From the NCBI RefSeq assembly GCF_000341185.1, contig NZ_ANBH01000346.1, positions 1-37,511 of the forward strand: 37,511 bases of DNA. Direction: 5' to 3'. The notes under the pieces were generated by a model, which made no database searches, was not told the DNA's origin, and was given only the letters and a program-made list of their open reading frames with translations. Positions 7,456 through 15,802 of this stretch are shown here, piece after piece; the stretch's first letter is position 1; each line of letters opens with the position of its first letter. Source of the DNA: Nocardiopsis chromatogenes YIM 90109 (lineage in GTDB: Bacteria > Actinomycetota > Actinomycetes > Streptosporangiales > Streptosporangiaceae). The position numbers and the translations under genes were made by a program.

Positions 7456-7522
7456 GGGGACAAACTATCTCCGGCGGCAAGGCCCGCGCCCGCGCCGCCG
7501 CCCCCGGCCGCGAACCGTTCGC

Positions 7523-8590
7523 TCAGGCGCCGCCGCCGGTCAGCCATTCGGTCATCCGCCGCTCGGCCTCGTCCACCAGCGCCAGGTCGGCCCACTCGTC
7601 GCGGGTGTGCGCCAGGGTGGGCTCGCCGGGCCCGTAGTTGACCGCCGGGACCCCCAGCTCGGCCATCCGCGCCACGTCGGTCCAGCCCAGCTTGGCGCGG
7701 GCGCGCCCGCCGCCGACCGACGCCACGAACTCGGCGGCCGCCGGGTCGTCCAGGCCGGGCCGGGCGGGCGGCGCGGCGTCGGTGACGCGCACGTCGAACC
7801 CGTCGAAGACCTCCCGCAGGTGCGCCTCGGCGTCCTTGACCGACAGGTCGGGGGCGAACCGGTAGTTGACGGTGACCGTGCACTCGTCGGGGATGACGTT
7901 GCCCGCCACGCCCCCGGAGGCGAAGACCGCGTTCAGGCCCTCGTGGTAGCGCAGGCCGTCCACCTCCGGCTCGCGCGGGGTGTAGGCCCGCAGGACGTCC
8001 AGGATGCGCCCGGCCTCGTGGATCGCGTTGCGCCCCATCCATGAGCGGGCGCTGTGGGCGCGCTCGCCGCGGGCGATGACCTCCACCCGCATGGTGCCCT
8101 GGCAGCCGCCCTCGATGACGCCGCCGGTGGGCTCCATGAGCACCGCGAAGTCCCCGGCCAGCCACTCCGGGTGGTCGCGGGCCAGCCGCCGCAGCCCGTT
8201 GCGCTCGGCGTCGACCTCCTCGCAGTCGTAGAAGACGAAGGTGAGGTCGTGCACGGGCTCGGTGAGCGCGGCGGCCAGGCGCAGCTGCACCGCCACGCCG
8301 CTCTTCATGTCGGAGGCGCCGCAGCCGTAGAGCCGGTCCCCCTCGCGCCGCGAGGGCACGTTGCCCACGATCGGCACGGTGTCGATGTGCCCGGCGAGCA
8401 CGACCCGCTTGGCGCGGCCCAGGTGGGTGCGGGCCACCACGGCGTCGCCGTCCCGGTCCACCCGCAGGTGCGGCAGGCCCGAGAGCGCCTGCTCGATCAT
8501 GTCGGCCAGGGCGCGCTCGCCGCCGCTGACCGACTCGGTGTCGACGAGGCGGGCGGTGAGGGCGCGGACGTCGTCTGCGAGGTTGAGCAT
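7523..8590 (-). CDS. dapE: Succinyl-diaminopimelate desuccinylase
   Basis: It hydrolyses N-succinyl-LL-diaminopimelate to LL-diaminopimelate and succinate in lysine and peptidoglycan-precursor synthesis. It is an M20-family zinc enzyme of 355 aa from ATG 8590 (MLNLADDVRAL). An upstream extension to 8623 reads proline-rich and is unlikely. Metal and catalytic residues are visible: H68 and D70 in AGHIDT, D94 in GCGASDMKSG, E124/E125 in YDCEE, E153 in LMEPT and H328 in LAHTRDEW. The dimerisation lid domain lies at about 170-285. It clusters with dapD and dapC. Confidence 0.95.
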   Translation of the reverse strand: MLNLADDVRALTARLVDTESVSGGERALADMIEQALSGLPHLRVDRDGDAVVARTHLGRAKRVVLAGHIDTVPIVGNVPSRREGDRLYGCGASDMKSGVAVQLRLAAALTEPVHDLTFVFYDCEEVDAERNGLRRLARDHPEWLAGDFAVLMEPTGGVIEGGCQGTMRVEVIARGERAHSARSWMGRNAIHEAGRILDVLRAYTPREPEVDGLRYHEGLNAVFASGGVAGNVIPDECTVTVNYRFAPDLSVKDAEAHLREVFDGFDVRVTDAAPPARPGLDDPAAAEFVASVGGGRARAKLGWTDVARMAELGVPAVNYGPGEPTLAHTRDEWADLALVDEAERRMTEWLTGGGA

Positions 8591-8633
8591 CGCCGGAACC
8601 TTCGGGGTCGGGGGCGGGGGCACACGGGCGCGT

Positions 8634-8660
8634 GGGCCGCCCCGCGCAGCGGGGCGGCCC
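8634..8660. terminator. Hairpin between dapD and dapE
   Basis: GGGCCGCCCCGC (8634-8645) and GCGGGGCGGCCC (8649-8660) form a perfect 12-pair stem with a GCA loop, shortly after the dapD stop. There is no T-run, as is usual in actinomycetes. It may terminate or attenuate read-through from dapD into dapE. Confidence 0.65.
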
Positions 8661-8678
8661 GGTCCGCCGGGAGGCGCG

Positions 8679-9515
8679 TCAGGCGTTGACGCCGTGCTCC
8701 CGCAGCATGTCGTTCAGGGCCAGCTTGTCGTGCTCCTGCCCCTCCTCCAGGCGCTTGAGCACCAGCAGCACCGGCATGCCGAAGTCGCCGCCGGGGAAGC
8801 TCTTGACCCGGTTGGCGGTAACGCACACCGACCAGGCGGGGGCCTCGCCGCGGGGCAGCTCCTCTCCGGTCTCGGCGTCGTAGACGCGGGTGGAGGAGGT
8901 CAGGATGGTGCCCGCGCCGAGCTTGGCGCCGCGGCGCACCCGGGCGCCCTCGACGACCATGCTGCGCGAGCCGAGGAACGCGTCGTCCTCGATGACCACC
9001 GGGGAGGCCTGCGGGGGTTCGAGCACGCCGCCCACGCCCACGCCGCCGGACAGGTGGACGTTCTCGCCGACCTGGGCGCAGGAGCCCACGGTCGCCCAGG
9101 TGTCGACCATGGTGCCCGAGCCGACCCAGGCGCCGAAGTTGGTGAAGGAGGGCATCAGCACGACGCCGGGGGCCAGGTGGGCGCCCCAGCGGGCGATGGC
9201 GCCCGGGACGACGCGCACCCCCTCGAAGCGCTTCTTCAGCGGGATGCGGTCGTGGTGGTAGAAGTCGCCGACCTGCGACTCCTCCATCCCCAGCACGCGG
9301 AAGCTGAGCAGGATGGAGCGCTTGGCCCGCTCGTCGACGACCACCTGGTCCGTGTCGGCGTCGACGAAGGCCACGCGCGCCTTGCCGGCGTCGAGCTCGT
9401 CGACCGCGCCGATGATGGTGTCGCGGGCGGCGGTGTCGTCAGGGGTCAGCTCGGAGCGGCGCTCCCAGAGCTCGTCGATCTCCTTGGGGAGCGGACTGGT
9501 GAACGAGGTGGTCAT
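8679..9515 (-). CDS. dapD: 2,3,4,5-tetrahydropyridine-2,6-dicarboxylate N-succinyltransferase
   Basis: It transfers succinyl from succinyl-CoA to tetrahydrodipicolinate, the step before the DapC aminotransferase. The 278-aa protein starts at ATG 9515 (MTTSFTSPLPKEIDELW). A helical N-terminal domain is followed by left-handed beta-helix hexapeptide turns from about 125 to 220 (for example APGVVLMPSFTNFGAWVGSG and VGENVHLSGGVGVGG), then a C-terminal tail with FGMPVLLVLKR. This is the actinobacterial DapD type. There is no ribosome site, but TAGGCT (9529-9524, minus strand) lies nine bases before the ATG, suggesting a leaderless mRNA. Confidence 0.95.
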   Translation of the reverse strand: MTTSFTSPLPKEIDELWERRSELTPDDTAARDTIIGAVDELDAGKARVAFVDADTDQVVVDERAKRSILLSFRVLGMEESQVGDFYHHDRIPLKKRFEGVRVVPGAIARWGAHLAPGVVLMPSFTNFGAWVGSGTMVDTWATVGSCAQVGENVHLSGGVGVGGVLEPPQASPVVIEDDAFLGSRSMVVEGARVRRGAKLGAGTILTSSTRVYDAETGEELPRGEAPAWSVCVTANRVKSFPGGDFGMPVLLVLKRLEEGQEHDKLALNDMLREHGVNA

Positions 9516-9523
9516 GGGAGGTG

Positions 9524-9529
9524 AGCCTA
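9524..9529 (-). promoter_or_regulatory. dapD: Probable -10 box of dapD (leaderless)
   Basis: TAGGCT on the minus strand fits TAnnnT and is nine bases before the dapD ATG, which has no ribosome site. Transcription would begin at or next to the start codon. Confidence 0.4.
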
Positions 9530-9781
9530 CTGGTTCACGGGCGCGCCGACGAACCGGCGGAGCCTCGGTGTGGCCGCCCCCGCGCATGGACGGTACGCTC
9601 CGGCGCGGCGCCGCCTGCACGGCGGTCCCCCCGGAGACGCTCTACCATTTCGGGTAGCGAACACCCCGGTTCAACGGCGTGAGACCCGCACGTCCCCCAT
9701 CACGCCCGGGGGCCGGTCCCTGTCCGTTCGGGGCGCACGGCCGCGCAGCGCGGCCCGCCCCATGACTCCAACGGCCTGCCT

Positions 9782-10690
9782 GTGCACGAGAAGACCCGTC
9801 CGAAGAAGCGGAAGAGGATCTCCGCCTTCGTCAAGATCCTCGCCGTCCTGACCGCCGTGTGCGGCGCCCTGGTCGCCGCCGGCTACTACGTGATCAGCTC
9901 GGTCGAGCCGGTGGAGATCGACCCGCCGGTGGCGGCCGGCTGCACCGTGCGCGTCGACGGCACCACCGACCCGCTGGAGCCGGAGCAGGCGGCCAGCGCC
10001 GCCACCGTCGGCGGGGTGGCCTTCAGCCGCGACCTTCCCGAGCACGCCGTCGTCGTGGCCTACGCCACGGTGTGGCAGGAGACCAAGTTCTTCAACATCG
10101 ACTACGGCGACCGCGACTCGCTCGGCCTGTTCCAGCAGCGCCCCTCCCAGGAGTGGGGCTCCCCCGAGCAGATCATGGATCCGGTCTACTCCAGCAACGA
10201 GTTCTACGCGCACCTGGAGAAGGTGGACGCCTACGCCGACATGCCGGTGTACGAGGCCGCGCAGGCGGTGCAGCGCAGCGCCGACGGGTTCGCCTACGAC
10301 CAGCACGAGAACCGCTCCCGGACGATGGCGCGCGCCTTCACCGGCTCCGAGGGACCCGCGGTGACCTGCTGGCCCGAGCAGCCGGGCCGCACGCCCGGGG
10401 AGTCGCCCTCTCCGTCCCCGTCGCCGTCGGCCCCCACCGACGTGGACGGCGCGGTCGAGGAGATGAAGCGGGTGTTCGGCGCCGACCCGGGCGCGCTGCC
10501 CCCGCCCGGCGAGCGGCCGCAGACGGGCGATCTGGGTTGGGCGATGGCGCTGTGGGCCGTGGCCAACTCCGAGGAGTACGGGATCACCTCGGTCAGCTAT
10601 GAGGACCAGCGCTGGACGGCCGAGAACGGCCAGGAGGGGTGGCAGAGCGTCCCCGACCGGGCGCCGGACGGCCAGGTCGTGCTGGGCTGA
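9782..10690 (+). CDS. Membrane-anchored extracytoplasmic protein with lysozyme-like signature, function unknown
   Basis: A 302-aa protein with a Lys/Arg-rich start, one membrane segment at about 17-40, then an exported domain. Its signature is ATVWQETKFFN (95-105) followed by GDRDSLGLFQQRPSQEWG (109-126), shared with a widespread actinobacterial family often labelled heavy-metal transporter without support. The E100 position and the SLGLFQQRPSQ segment recall the catalytic region of lysozyme/transglycosylase folds, so a wall-directed activity is a reasonable but unproven idea. A Ser-Pro linker (about 205-217) leads to a C-terminal region with a second conserved WAVANSEEYGI patch. The start is GTG 9782 without a clear ribosome site. 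A hairpin follows the stop. Confidence 0.75.
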   Translation: MHEKTRPKKRKRISAFVKILAVLTAVCGALVAAGYYVISSVEPVEIDPPVAAGCTVRVDGTTDPLEPEQAASAATVGGVAFSRDLPEHAVVVAYATVWQETKFFNIDYGDRDSLGLFQQRPSQEWGSPEQIMDPVYSSNEFYAHLEKVDAYADMPVYEAAQAVQRSADGFAYDQHENRSRTMARAFTGSEGPAVTCWPEQPGRTPGESPSPSPSPSAPTDVDGAVEEMKRVFGADPGALPPPGERPQTGDLGWAMALWAVANSEEYGITSVSYEDQRWTAENGQEGWQSVPDRAPDGQVVLG

Positions 10691-10691
10691 G

Positions 10692-10710
10692 CCGCCCGCG
10701 GGGCGGGCGG
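10692..10710 (+). terminator. Hairpin terminator after the lysozyme-like gene
   Basis: CCGCCCGC (10692-10699), loop GGG, GCGGGCGG (10703-10710) form a perfect eight-pair stem starting two bases after the TGA. Confidence 0.6.
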
Positions 10711-10972
10711 ATACAGGGTGTTGCGCGGGGTCATGCCCGTAGGAGGCGCCGGAGGCGTCAGGCCCGTCACAAGGCCGCCGTGTCCCTTGATACGGCGACG
10801 ACACGTCCCGCTGGGGTAGCGCTGTAGGGCCTGCCCCACTTGTCGGTTCGGGCCGATGTGTCGTCACAGTACCGAAAGCGGAGGGGTCGGCCTGAGCGTG
10901 CTGTCACCCGATGAGAACGCGGTGAAGGGCGTCCGGGCGTCGCACACGAGGCCGTGACCCACGCGACATCCC

Positions 10973-12094
10973 CTACGCCGCCGGGGTCTCCAGCCGCTTG
11001 ACGGCGGCCTCGATGCGCTCGTCGGTGGCGGTGAAGGCCATCCGCACGTGGCCGGAGCCCTTCGGCCCGTAGAATTCGCCGGGGGCGACCAGGATGCCGC
11101 GCTCGGCCAGCTCGGCCACGGCGCCCCAGGCGTCCAGGCCGGGGCGGCGCGCCCACAGGTACAGCCCCGCCTCGGAGTGGTCGATGGCCCACCCGGCCGA
11201 CTCCAGCGCCCCGCGCAGGGCCTCGCGCCGGGCGCGGTAGCGCGCCTTCTGCTCCTCGGCGTGGGCGTCGTCGTCGAGCGCCGCGCCCATGGCGGCCTGC
11301 ACCGGCGCCGGGACGATCATCCCGGCGTGCTTGCGCACCGCCAGCAGCTCGGCGATCAGCTCGGAGTCTCCGGCCACGAACCCGGCCCGGTACCCGGCCA
11401 GGTTGGAGCGCTTGGAGGTGGAGTGCACCGCCAGCAGGTTGGCGTGCGAACCGCCGCACACGTCCGGGTGCAGGACCGACAGCGGCCGCTCGCCCTCCCA
11501 GTCCAGGTCCAGGTAGCACTCGTCGGAGGCGACGATCACCCCGCTCTCGCGCGCCCAGTCGACCACCTTGCGCATGTGGTCGGCGCCGAGCACGCGGCCG
11601 GTGGGGTTGGCCGGGGAGTTGATCCACACCAGGCCCGGCCGCTCGGGGCCGAGCGCGGTGAGCCCGTCGGCGGGCAGCGGCCGCGCGCCCGCCAGGCGGA
11701 TCCCGGCGTCGTAGGTGGGGTAGGCCAGCTCGGGGTGGACGACGGTGTCGCCCTCGCCCAGGCCCAGGAGCGTCGGCAGCCAGGCCACCAGCTCCTTGGT
11801 GCCGATGGCGGGCAGCACGTCCTCCTCCGGGTCGACCCGGACGCCGTGCCTGCGCTCCAGCCATCCGGCGACCGACGCGCGCAGCGCCGGGGTGCCGTGC
11901 GTCGCCGGGTACCCGGGGGCGTCGGCCGCGGCGGCCAGCGCCCGCTGGACGACCTCGGGCACCGGGTCGACCGGGGTTCCGATCGACAGGTCCACGATCC
12001 CGTCCGGGTGCGCCGCCGCCGTCGCCTTGTGCGGCGCGAGGCGGTCCCAGGGGAAGACGGGCATCCGGTCGGCGAGGCGTCGTCGGTTCGCCAT
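10973..12094 (-). CDS. dapC: Succinyldiaminopimelate transaminase (class I/II PLP aminotransferase)
   Basis: It converts N-succinyl-2-amino-6-ketopimelate plus glutamate to N-succinyl-LL-diaminopimelate. The 373-aa fold-type I enzyme has the PLP lysine K228 in HSTSKRSNLAGYR, the substrate/cofactor segment INSPANPTGR (N163), and D191 in ASDECYLD. Its position downstream of fdxA matches the conserved actinobacterial fdxA-dapC pair. ATG 12094 is preceded by GGGGGA. A GTG at 12097 is immediately upstream in frame. The start region carries a 14-bp tandem duplication. A double hairpin separates it from fdxA, so it probably has its own promoter or depends on read-through. Confidence 0.93.
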   Translation of the reverse strand: MANRRRLADRMPVFPWDRLAPHKATAAAHPDGIVDLSIGTPVDPVPEVVQRALAAAADAPGYPATHGTPALRASVAGWLERRHGVRVDPEEDVLPAIGTKELVAWLPTLLGLGEGDTVVHPELAYPTYDAGIRLAGARPLPADGLTALGPERPGLVWINSPANPTGRVLGADHMRKVVDWARESGVIVASDECYLDLDWEGERPLSVLHPDVCGGSHANLLAVHSTSKRSNLAGYRAGFVAGDSELIAELLAVRKHAGMIVPAPVQAAMGAALDDDAHAEEQKARYRARREALRGALESAGWAIDHSEAGLYLWARRPGLDAWGAVAELAERGILVAPGEFYGPKGSGHVRMAFTATDERIEAAVKRLETPAA

Positions 12095-12118
12095 CACAGT
12101 TCCCCCATCACAGTTCCG
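12091..12118. repeat. 14-bp tandem duplication at the dapC start
   Basis: CCATCACAGTTCC occurs at 12091-12103 and again at 12105-12117, a 14-base period. On the coding strand this duplicates GGAACTGTGATGG, so a second GTG/ATG pair lies 14 bases upstream in another frame and reads MGEL before a stop. Confidence 0.6.
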
Positions 12119-12146
12119 CCGTCACGATCTGCTCCGCGCGGCTCGG

Positions 12147-12213
12147 GCCCGCCCCCGTCGTTCCCGGGGCGGGCGTTCGCGGGACCGGGCCCGGCGGTGC
12201 CGGGCCCGGTCCC
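12147..12213. terminator. Double hairpin between fdxA and dapC
   Basis: The second hairpin is exceptional. GGGACCGGGCCCGGC (12181-12195), loop GGT, and GCCGGGCCCGGTCCC (12199-12213) make a perfect 15-pair stem. Next to it, GCCCGCCCC (12147-12155) pairs with GGGGCGGGC (12166-12174). Located downstream of fdxA, it probably ends or attenuates the fdxA transcript before dapC. Confidence 0.7.
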
Positions 12214-12327
12214 CTGGTCCTCCGGAACGGCCCTACCCGCACCGCACGGGCGCCAAGCGGCGCCGTGCGGCGCGGACCGCCGGCCGTCCCGGTGTCGCCC
12301 GCGGTCCGGGCGCATAGGTCGTTCCGG

Positions 12328-12654
12328 CTACTCGCCTTCCGCCTGCGGGGGCAGCTTGGCGATGATCGGGTGGTCGGTGTCGTACTTGCCGACCTTGGAC
12401 GCACCCCCGGGGGACCCGATCTCGTCGAAGAACTCGACGTTGGCCTTGTAGTACTCGGACCACTGCTCGGGCAGGTCGTCCTCGTAGTAGATGGCCTCCA
12501 CGGGGCACACCGGCTCGCAGGCGCCGCAGTCGACGCACTCGTCCGGGTGGATGTAGAGCATGCGCTCGCCCTCGTAGATGCAGTCGACAGGGCACTCCTC
12601 GATGCAGGCCTTGTCGAGCACATCGACGCACGGCTGCGCGATGACGTAGGTCAC
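12328..12654 (-). CDS. fdxA: 7Fe ferredoxin (FdxA type)
   Basis: A small electron carrier with one [3Fe-4S] and one [4Fe-4S] cluster. The 108-aa protein begins MTYVIAQPCVDVLDKAC. Cysteines at 9, 17, 21, 25 and 40, 43, 46, 50 show the seven-iron pattern (CVDVLDKACIEECPVDC and CVDCGACEPVCP). The C-terminal extension with DDLPEQW and YYKANVEFFDEIG is typical of the actinobacterial FdxA group. GTG 12654 has GAGGAGT six bases upstream. Partner enzymes in related organisms include cytochromes P450 and other oxidoreductases; none is encoded beside it here. Confidence 0.95.
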   Translation of the reverse strand: MTYVIAQPCVDVLDKACIEECPVDCIYEGERMLYIHPDECVDCGACEPVCPVEAIYYEDDLPEQWSEYYKANVEFFDEIGSPGGASKVGKYDTDHPIIAKLPPQAEGE

Positions 12655-12828
12655 GTCGTTACTCCTCTTCGGTCTTCGCCACGTTGACCGCGTGCAAGGG
12701 TCTTCGCTGTCGTAGCCTGGGCGACGCCGGGCATCCGGCACGCGGACTCGCCGGGCTCACGTCAGACGATTCGCAGATTCCAGTATTGCGCTCAGTGGGC
12801 TCACGTGCCCAATTGGGGGTCGGATCGA

Positions 12829-13095
12829 GTGGAGTACGGGGCTCGGATGGCCCGTGAGGCCTCCCCCGGGGACGTGGGGCGCCGCGCCGTGCTGCGCGTG
12901 CGGCTGCCCGACGGCCGGTTCCGGGATATCGTCGGTGTCCTGGAACGGTGGAGTGAGGGCACCATCTCGGTGCGCAGGCGCGACGGGGCGCCCGTCGAGG
13001 TGGCCGAGGCCGACGTCGCCGGGAGCAGGCTGGTACCGCAGCGCCCGCCCGAGCGGCGCCGACGGACCCGGGGGGAACCCGACACGGAACGGTAG
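12829..13095 (+). CDS. Orphan Rv0428c-type SH3-like domain protein
   Basis: Read from GTG 12829 (88 aa) or GTG 12805 (96 aa). The core, VGRRAVLRVRLPDGRF through GTISVRRRDGAPVEV to GSRLVP, looks like the small beta-barrel found at the N-terminus of actinobacterial GNAT acetyltransferases of the Rv0428c type. In many actinomycetes the full SH3-GNAT gene lies beside fdxA; here only the SH3 part remains, followed by a basic tail and a proper stop. No acetyltransferase domain follows in any frame. It may be a truncated but still expressed gene. It is divergent from fdxA and about 50 bases before the next gene on its strand. Confidence 0.65.
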   Translation: MEYGARMAREASPGDVGRRAVLRVRLPDGRFRDIVGVLERWSEGTISVRRRDGAPVEVAEADVAGSRLVPQRPPERRRRTRGEPDTER

Positions 13096-13146
13096 GAACG
13101 GACGACAGCGGAGCCGGACCGGCAACGGAGCGCCCGGCAGGGGGAG

Positions 13147-14496
13147 GTGCCGACCCACGCCATGCAGGAGACCGTCGCGTCCGCGCTCGCGCAGCTGGCC
13201 CGGCTGGACCCGCGCGCCGCGCGCCTGGCCGAGAACGCCCTGGCCTCCCTGACCGGGGGCGGCGAACTGGAGGAGCTGACCCAGCGGTCGGTCCAGGAGT
13301 TCTGCTGGTACGTGCTGCCGGTGCGGTTCGCCGGGGAGACCGGCGAGCGCATGCTCACCGCCCGCTCCCTGGGGCGCCTGTTCTCCCTGCTGGACCTGGA
13401 CCGCTACGCCGCGATCTGCTCCTCCTCCACCACCCGCGCCATCCTGGACGCCCACTCCTCCGGCCACGACAGCGGCCTGGCCGCCTACCGCCGGGCGATG
13501 CGCGCCTCCGGGGTGGAGCCGCCCGACCTGCCCGAGATGACCTGGGGCACCGCCCTGGGCACCGCCGAGATCTCCGCACACCAGGCCACCTCGGCCGCCC
13601 TGGAGCTGGCCATCGCCGCGGGCGAGGTGCGGCCGGGCACCCGCGGCTGGCGCACCGCCCAGGAGCGGTTCACCCGCGCCTTCCTCACCCAGCCCGACGG
13701 GCAGGGCCGCAGCCGCCTGGACCGGGTGCGCGAGGAACGGGTGCGCGGCTGGCTCGGCTCGCCCTCGCACCCGCACCGCCAGCGGCTCTGGCCGCTGCTG
13801 GGCCAGCTCATCGTGGGCGCGGAGCCGCCGCCGGACGCCGACGCGGCGCTGGCGCCGGTGCGCCGCCTGCTCGACTTCGCCGACGAGGGCATCGGCCTCA
13901 CCCAGATCGGCTACATCTCCCCCACCGTGGTGCGCGAGCTGTGCGCCGAGTTCGACTGGGCCACCTCGCCGTCGCCGCCGCGCAGCGAGACCGACGCCAT
14001 GCAGCTCATCTCGCTGCACAAACTGCTGCGCGGGATGCGCGCGGTGCGCAGGGCGGGCCGCCGCATGGTGCTGACCCGCCGCGGGCGGCGGCTGCACGGC
14101 GACGGCGCCGAGCTGTGGCGCGCGGTGGCCGACAGCGTGCTGGACTCCGACGGGTTCGCCCAGGCCGCCACCGAGACCCTGCTGGGGCTGCTGCTGCAGC
14201 GCTCCCCGCGGGCCACCGGCAGCCACGCCCGCGCCGAGCGCTCGGACGTGATGGAGGAGGCGCGCCAGGTGCTGGCCGAGGCCGGGTGGGGCGGAGACGC
14301 ATCCGGGGAGTCCCCGGCCACCTCCCAGGTGCACGCGGTGCTGCTGCAGGTCACCTGGCTGCTGGAGACGCTGGGCTTCGTCCGCCGCAGCGACCTGGTC
14401 GGCGGCACGGGCACCCCGGACCTGACCCGCAGCGGCCAGGCGTTCGCCCTCACCGCCATGCACCGCTCGGCCACCGCGCCGAGCACGTCGCTGTGA
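13147..14496 (+). CDS. Conserved actinobacterial protein of unknown function with possible C-terminal winged-helix region
   Basis: A 449-aa soluble, largely helical protein with no signal peptide. Residues around 295-345 (SLHKLLRGMRAVRRAGRRMV followed by LTRRGRRL and LWRAVADSVL) resemble winged-helix segments seen at the C-termini of some actinobacterial pRiA4b ORF-3-like proteins. The remainder shows no catalytic motif I recognise. The codon pattern is strongly that of a real gene, with third-position GC throughout. The start may be GTG 13147, directly after GGGGAGG, or ATG 13162 (MQETVASALAQLARLD), 14 bases from it. It probably forms an operon with the SH3 gene 51 bases upstream. Confidence 0.8.
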   Translation: MPTHAMQETVASALAQLARLDPRAARLAENALASLTGGGELEELTQRSVQEFCWYVLPVRFAGETGERMLTARSLGRLFSLLDLDRYAAICSSSTTRAILDAHSSGHDSGLAAYRRAMRASGVEPPDLPEMTWGTALGTAEISAHQATSAALELAIAAGEVRPGTRGWRTAQERFTRAFLTQPDGQGRSRLDRVREERVRGWLGSPSHPHRQRLWPLLGQLIVGAEPPPDADAALAPVRRLLDFADEGIGLTQIGYISPTVVRELCAEFDWATSPSPPRSETDAMQLISLHKLLRGMRAVRRAGRRMVLTRRGRRLHGDGAELWRAVADSVLDSDGFAQAATETLLGLLLQRSPRATGSHARAERSDVMEEARQVLAEAGWGGDASGESPATSQVHAVLLQVTWLLETLGFVRRSDLVGGTGTPDLTRSGQAFALTAMHRSATAPSTSL

Positions 14497-14686
14497 CCGT
14501 GCGGCCGGCGCTGCGGCCGGGACTGTGACCGACGCCGCTCCGCCCGCCGCGCCCGGCAGGGCACCCTCAGCCGGACCCGCGCCCGGGGCCCCGTAGCCTG
14601 GAGGCGTCGGCCCGGGCGCCTCCCCCGCCGCCCGCTCGGCCGGCCGCCATCGTTCACGACCAGCAGTCACGACCTGTGGGAGCAGC

Positions 14687-15796
14687 ATGTCCACGCCCGA
14701 TCCGGCCGGTACGGATTCCGAGACGCCCGCCGAGAGCGCCGGCCCGGAGGGGGAGGAGCCGCAGGGCGCCGTGGCGACCGACGCGGCCGGTTCCGACGGC
14801 GCTGACGGCGCTGACGGCACCGAGGGTGCCGAGGGTGCCGAGGGCACCGACGGCGCCGGGGACACCGAGGGTGCGGACGGCACCGGCGCCGGTGCCGACG
14901 GCGCCGGCCCCGGAGAGGGCGGCGCGCCCGCCGACCCCGCCCGCTCCTCCGTCTTCGACCTGCTGCCCAGCCCGGTCTTCCTGCTGATCCTGGGCGTCAC
15001 CGGGTTCGCCGGGTACTTCTCCTGGACCCGCTGGGAGGAGACGCAGGACCTCTACACCTACGGCGGCACGCCCTACGCGCCGTTCGTGTTCATCGTGGGC
15101 GCCTGGATCCTCTCGCTCGCCGTGCACGAGTTCGCCCACGCCCTGGTCGCCTACCTGGGCGGCGACCGCGGCCTGCGCGGCAGCGGCTACCTGCGGCTCA
15201 ACCCGCTCGCCTACCGGGAGCGCCGGGTCGCGGAGACGGGCGAGACCGGCGGGGGCGCCTTCACCGGCCTGATCATGCCCGTGGTGTTCGTCGTGCTCGG
15301 CGGCATCGGCCTGACCGGGCCGGCCTCCTACGTCGACCGCGAGTCGCTCGGCGGCCGGGGCCGCCGCATGCTGGCGCCGCTCGCCGGGATCGTGGCCAGC
15401 CTGGTGCTGGCGGCCGGGTTCGCGGTCGCGGTGATGCTCCTGGTGCCCGCCGGGATGGTCACCGACAACTGGCTCATCGGCGGCCTGATGTTCCTGTGCT
15501 ACCTCAACCTGACGGCGGCGCTGGTGAACCTGCTGCCCGTCCCCGGCCTGGACGGCTACGGCATCCTCGTGCCGCTGCTGGAGGCGGCCACGGCCAGCCC
15601 CCGGCGGTTCGAGGTGATGGAGCGCGTCGCGCGCGGCTTCGGCCTCTTCGGCACCATCGCGGTCTTCGCCGTGCTGTGGTTCAACGTGGTGAACCTGGCC
15701 TACATCAACGCCATGACCGGGTTCTTCCAGAAGATCGGCATGCCGCAGATGGACATCTTCTTCGGCGAGCTGCTGATGCGGTTCTGGCTCAACTGA
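14687..15796 (+). CDS. Site-2-protease-like M50 zinc metallopeptidase with acidic repeat N-terminus
   Basis: An integral membrane protease of 369 aa. HEFAH (147-151) in membrane helix 2 is the zinc HExxH motif, and NLLPVPGLDG (281-290) supplies the third ligand, D289, as in site-2 proteases. There are about five to six membrane segments between 92 and 355, and no PDZ domain. Residues 1-85 are a disordered acidic tract with Gly-Ala-Asp/Glu-Gly repeats (DGADGADGTEGAEGAEGTDG), unusual for the family. ATG 14687 follows GGGAG. TAGCCT at 14594-14599 is a possible -10 box. M50 proteases often cleave anti-sigma factors or other membrane regulators; the substrate here is unknown. Confidence 0.88.
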   Translation: MSTPDPAGTDSETPAESAGPEGEEPQGAVATDAAGSDGADGADGTEGAEGAEGTDGAGDTEGADGTGAGADGAGPGEGGAPADPARSSVFDLLPSPVFLLILGVTGFAGYFSWTRWEETQDLYTYGGTPYAPFVFIVGAWILSLAVHEFAHALVAYLGGDRGLRGSGYLRLNPLAYRERRVAETGETGGGAFTGLIMPVVFVVLGGIGLTGPASYVDRESLGGRGRRMLAPLAGIVASLVLAAGFAVAVMLLVPAGMVTDNWLIGGLMFLCYLNLTAALVNLLPVPGLDGYGILVPLLEAATASPRRFEVMERVARGFGLFGTIAVFAVLWFNVVNLAYINAMTGFFQKIGMPQMDIFFGELLMRFWLN

Positions 15797-15802
15797 TCCG
15801 GC

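Noticed and set aside
12757-15000. A 747-codon minus-strand open frame
   Set aside because: It is antisense to the SH3, 449-aa and M50 genes and shows only low-complexity composition.
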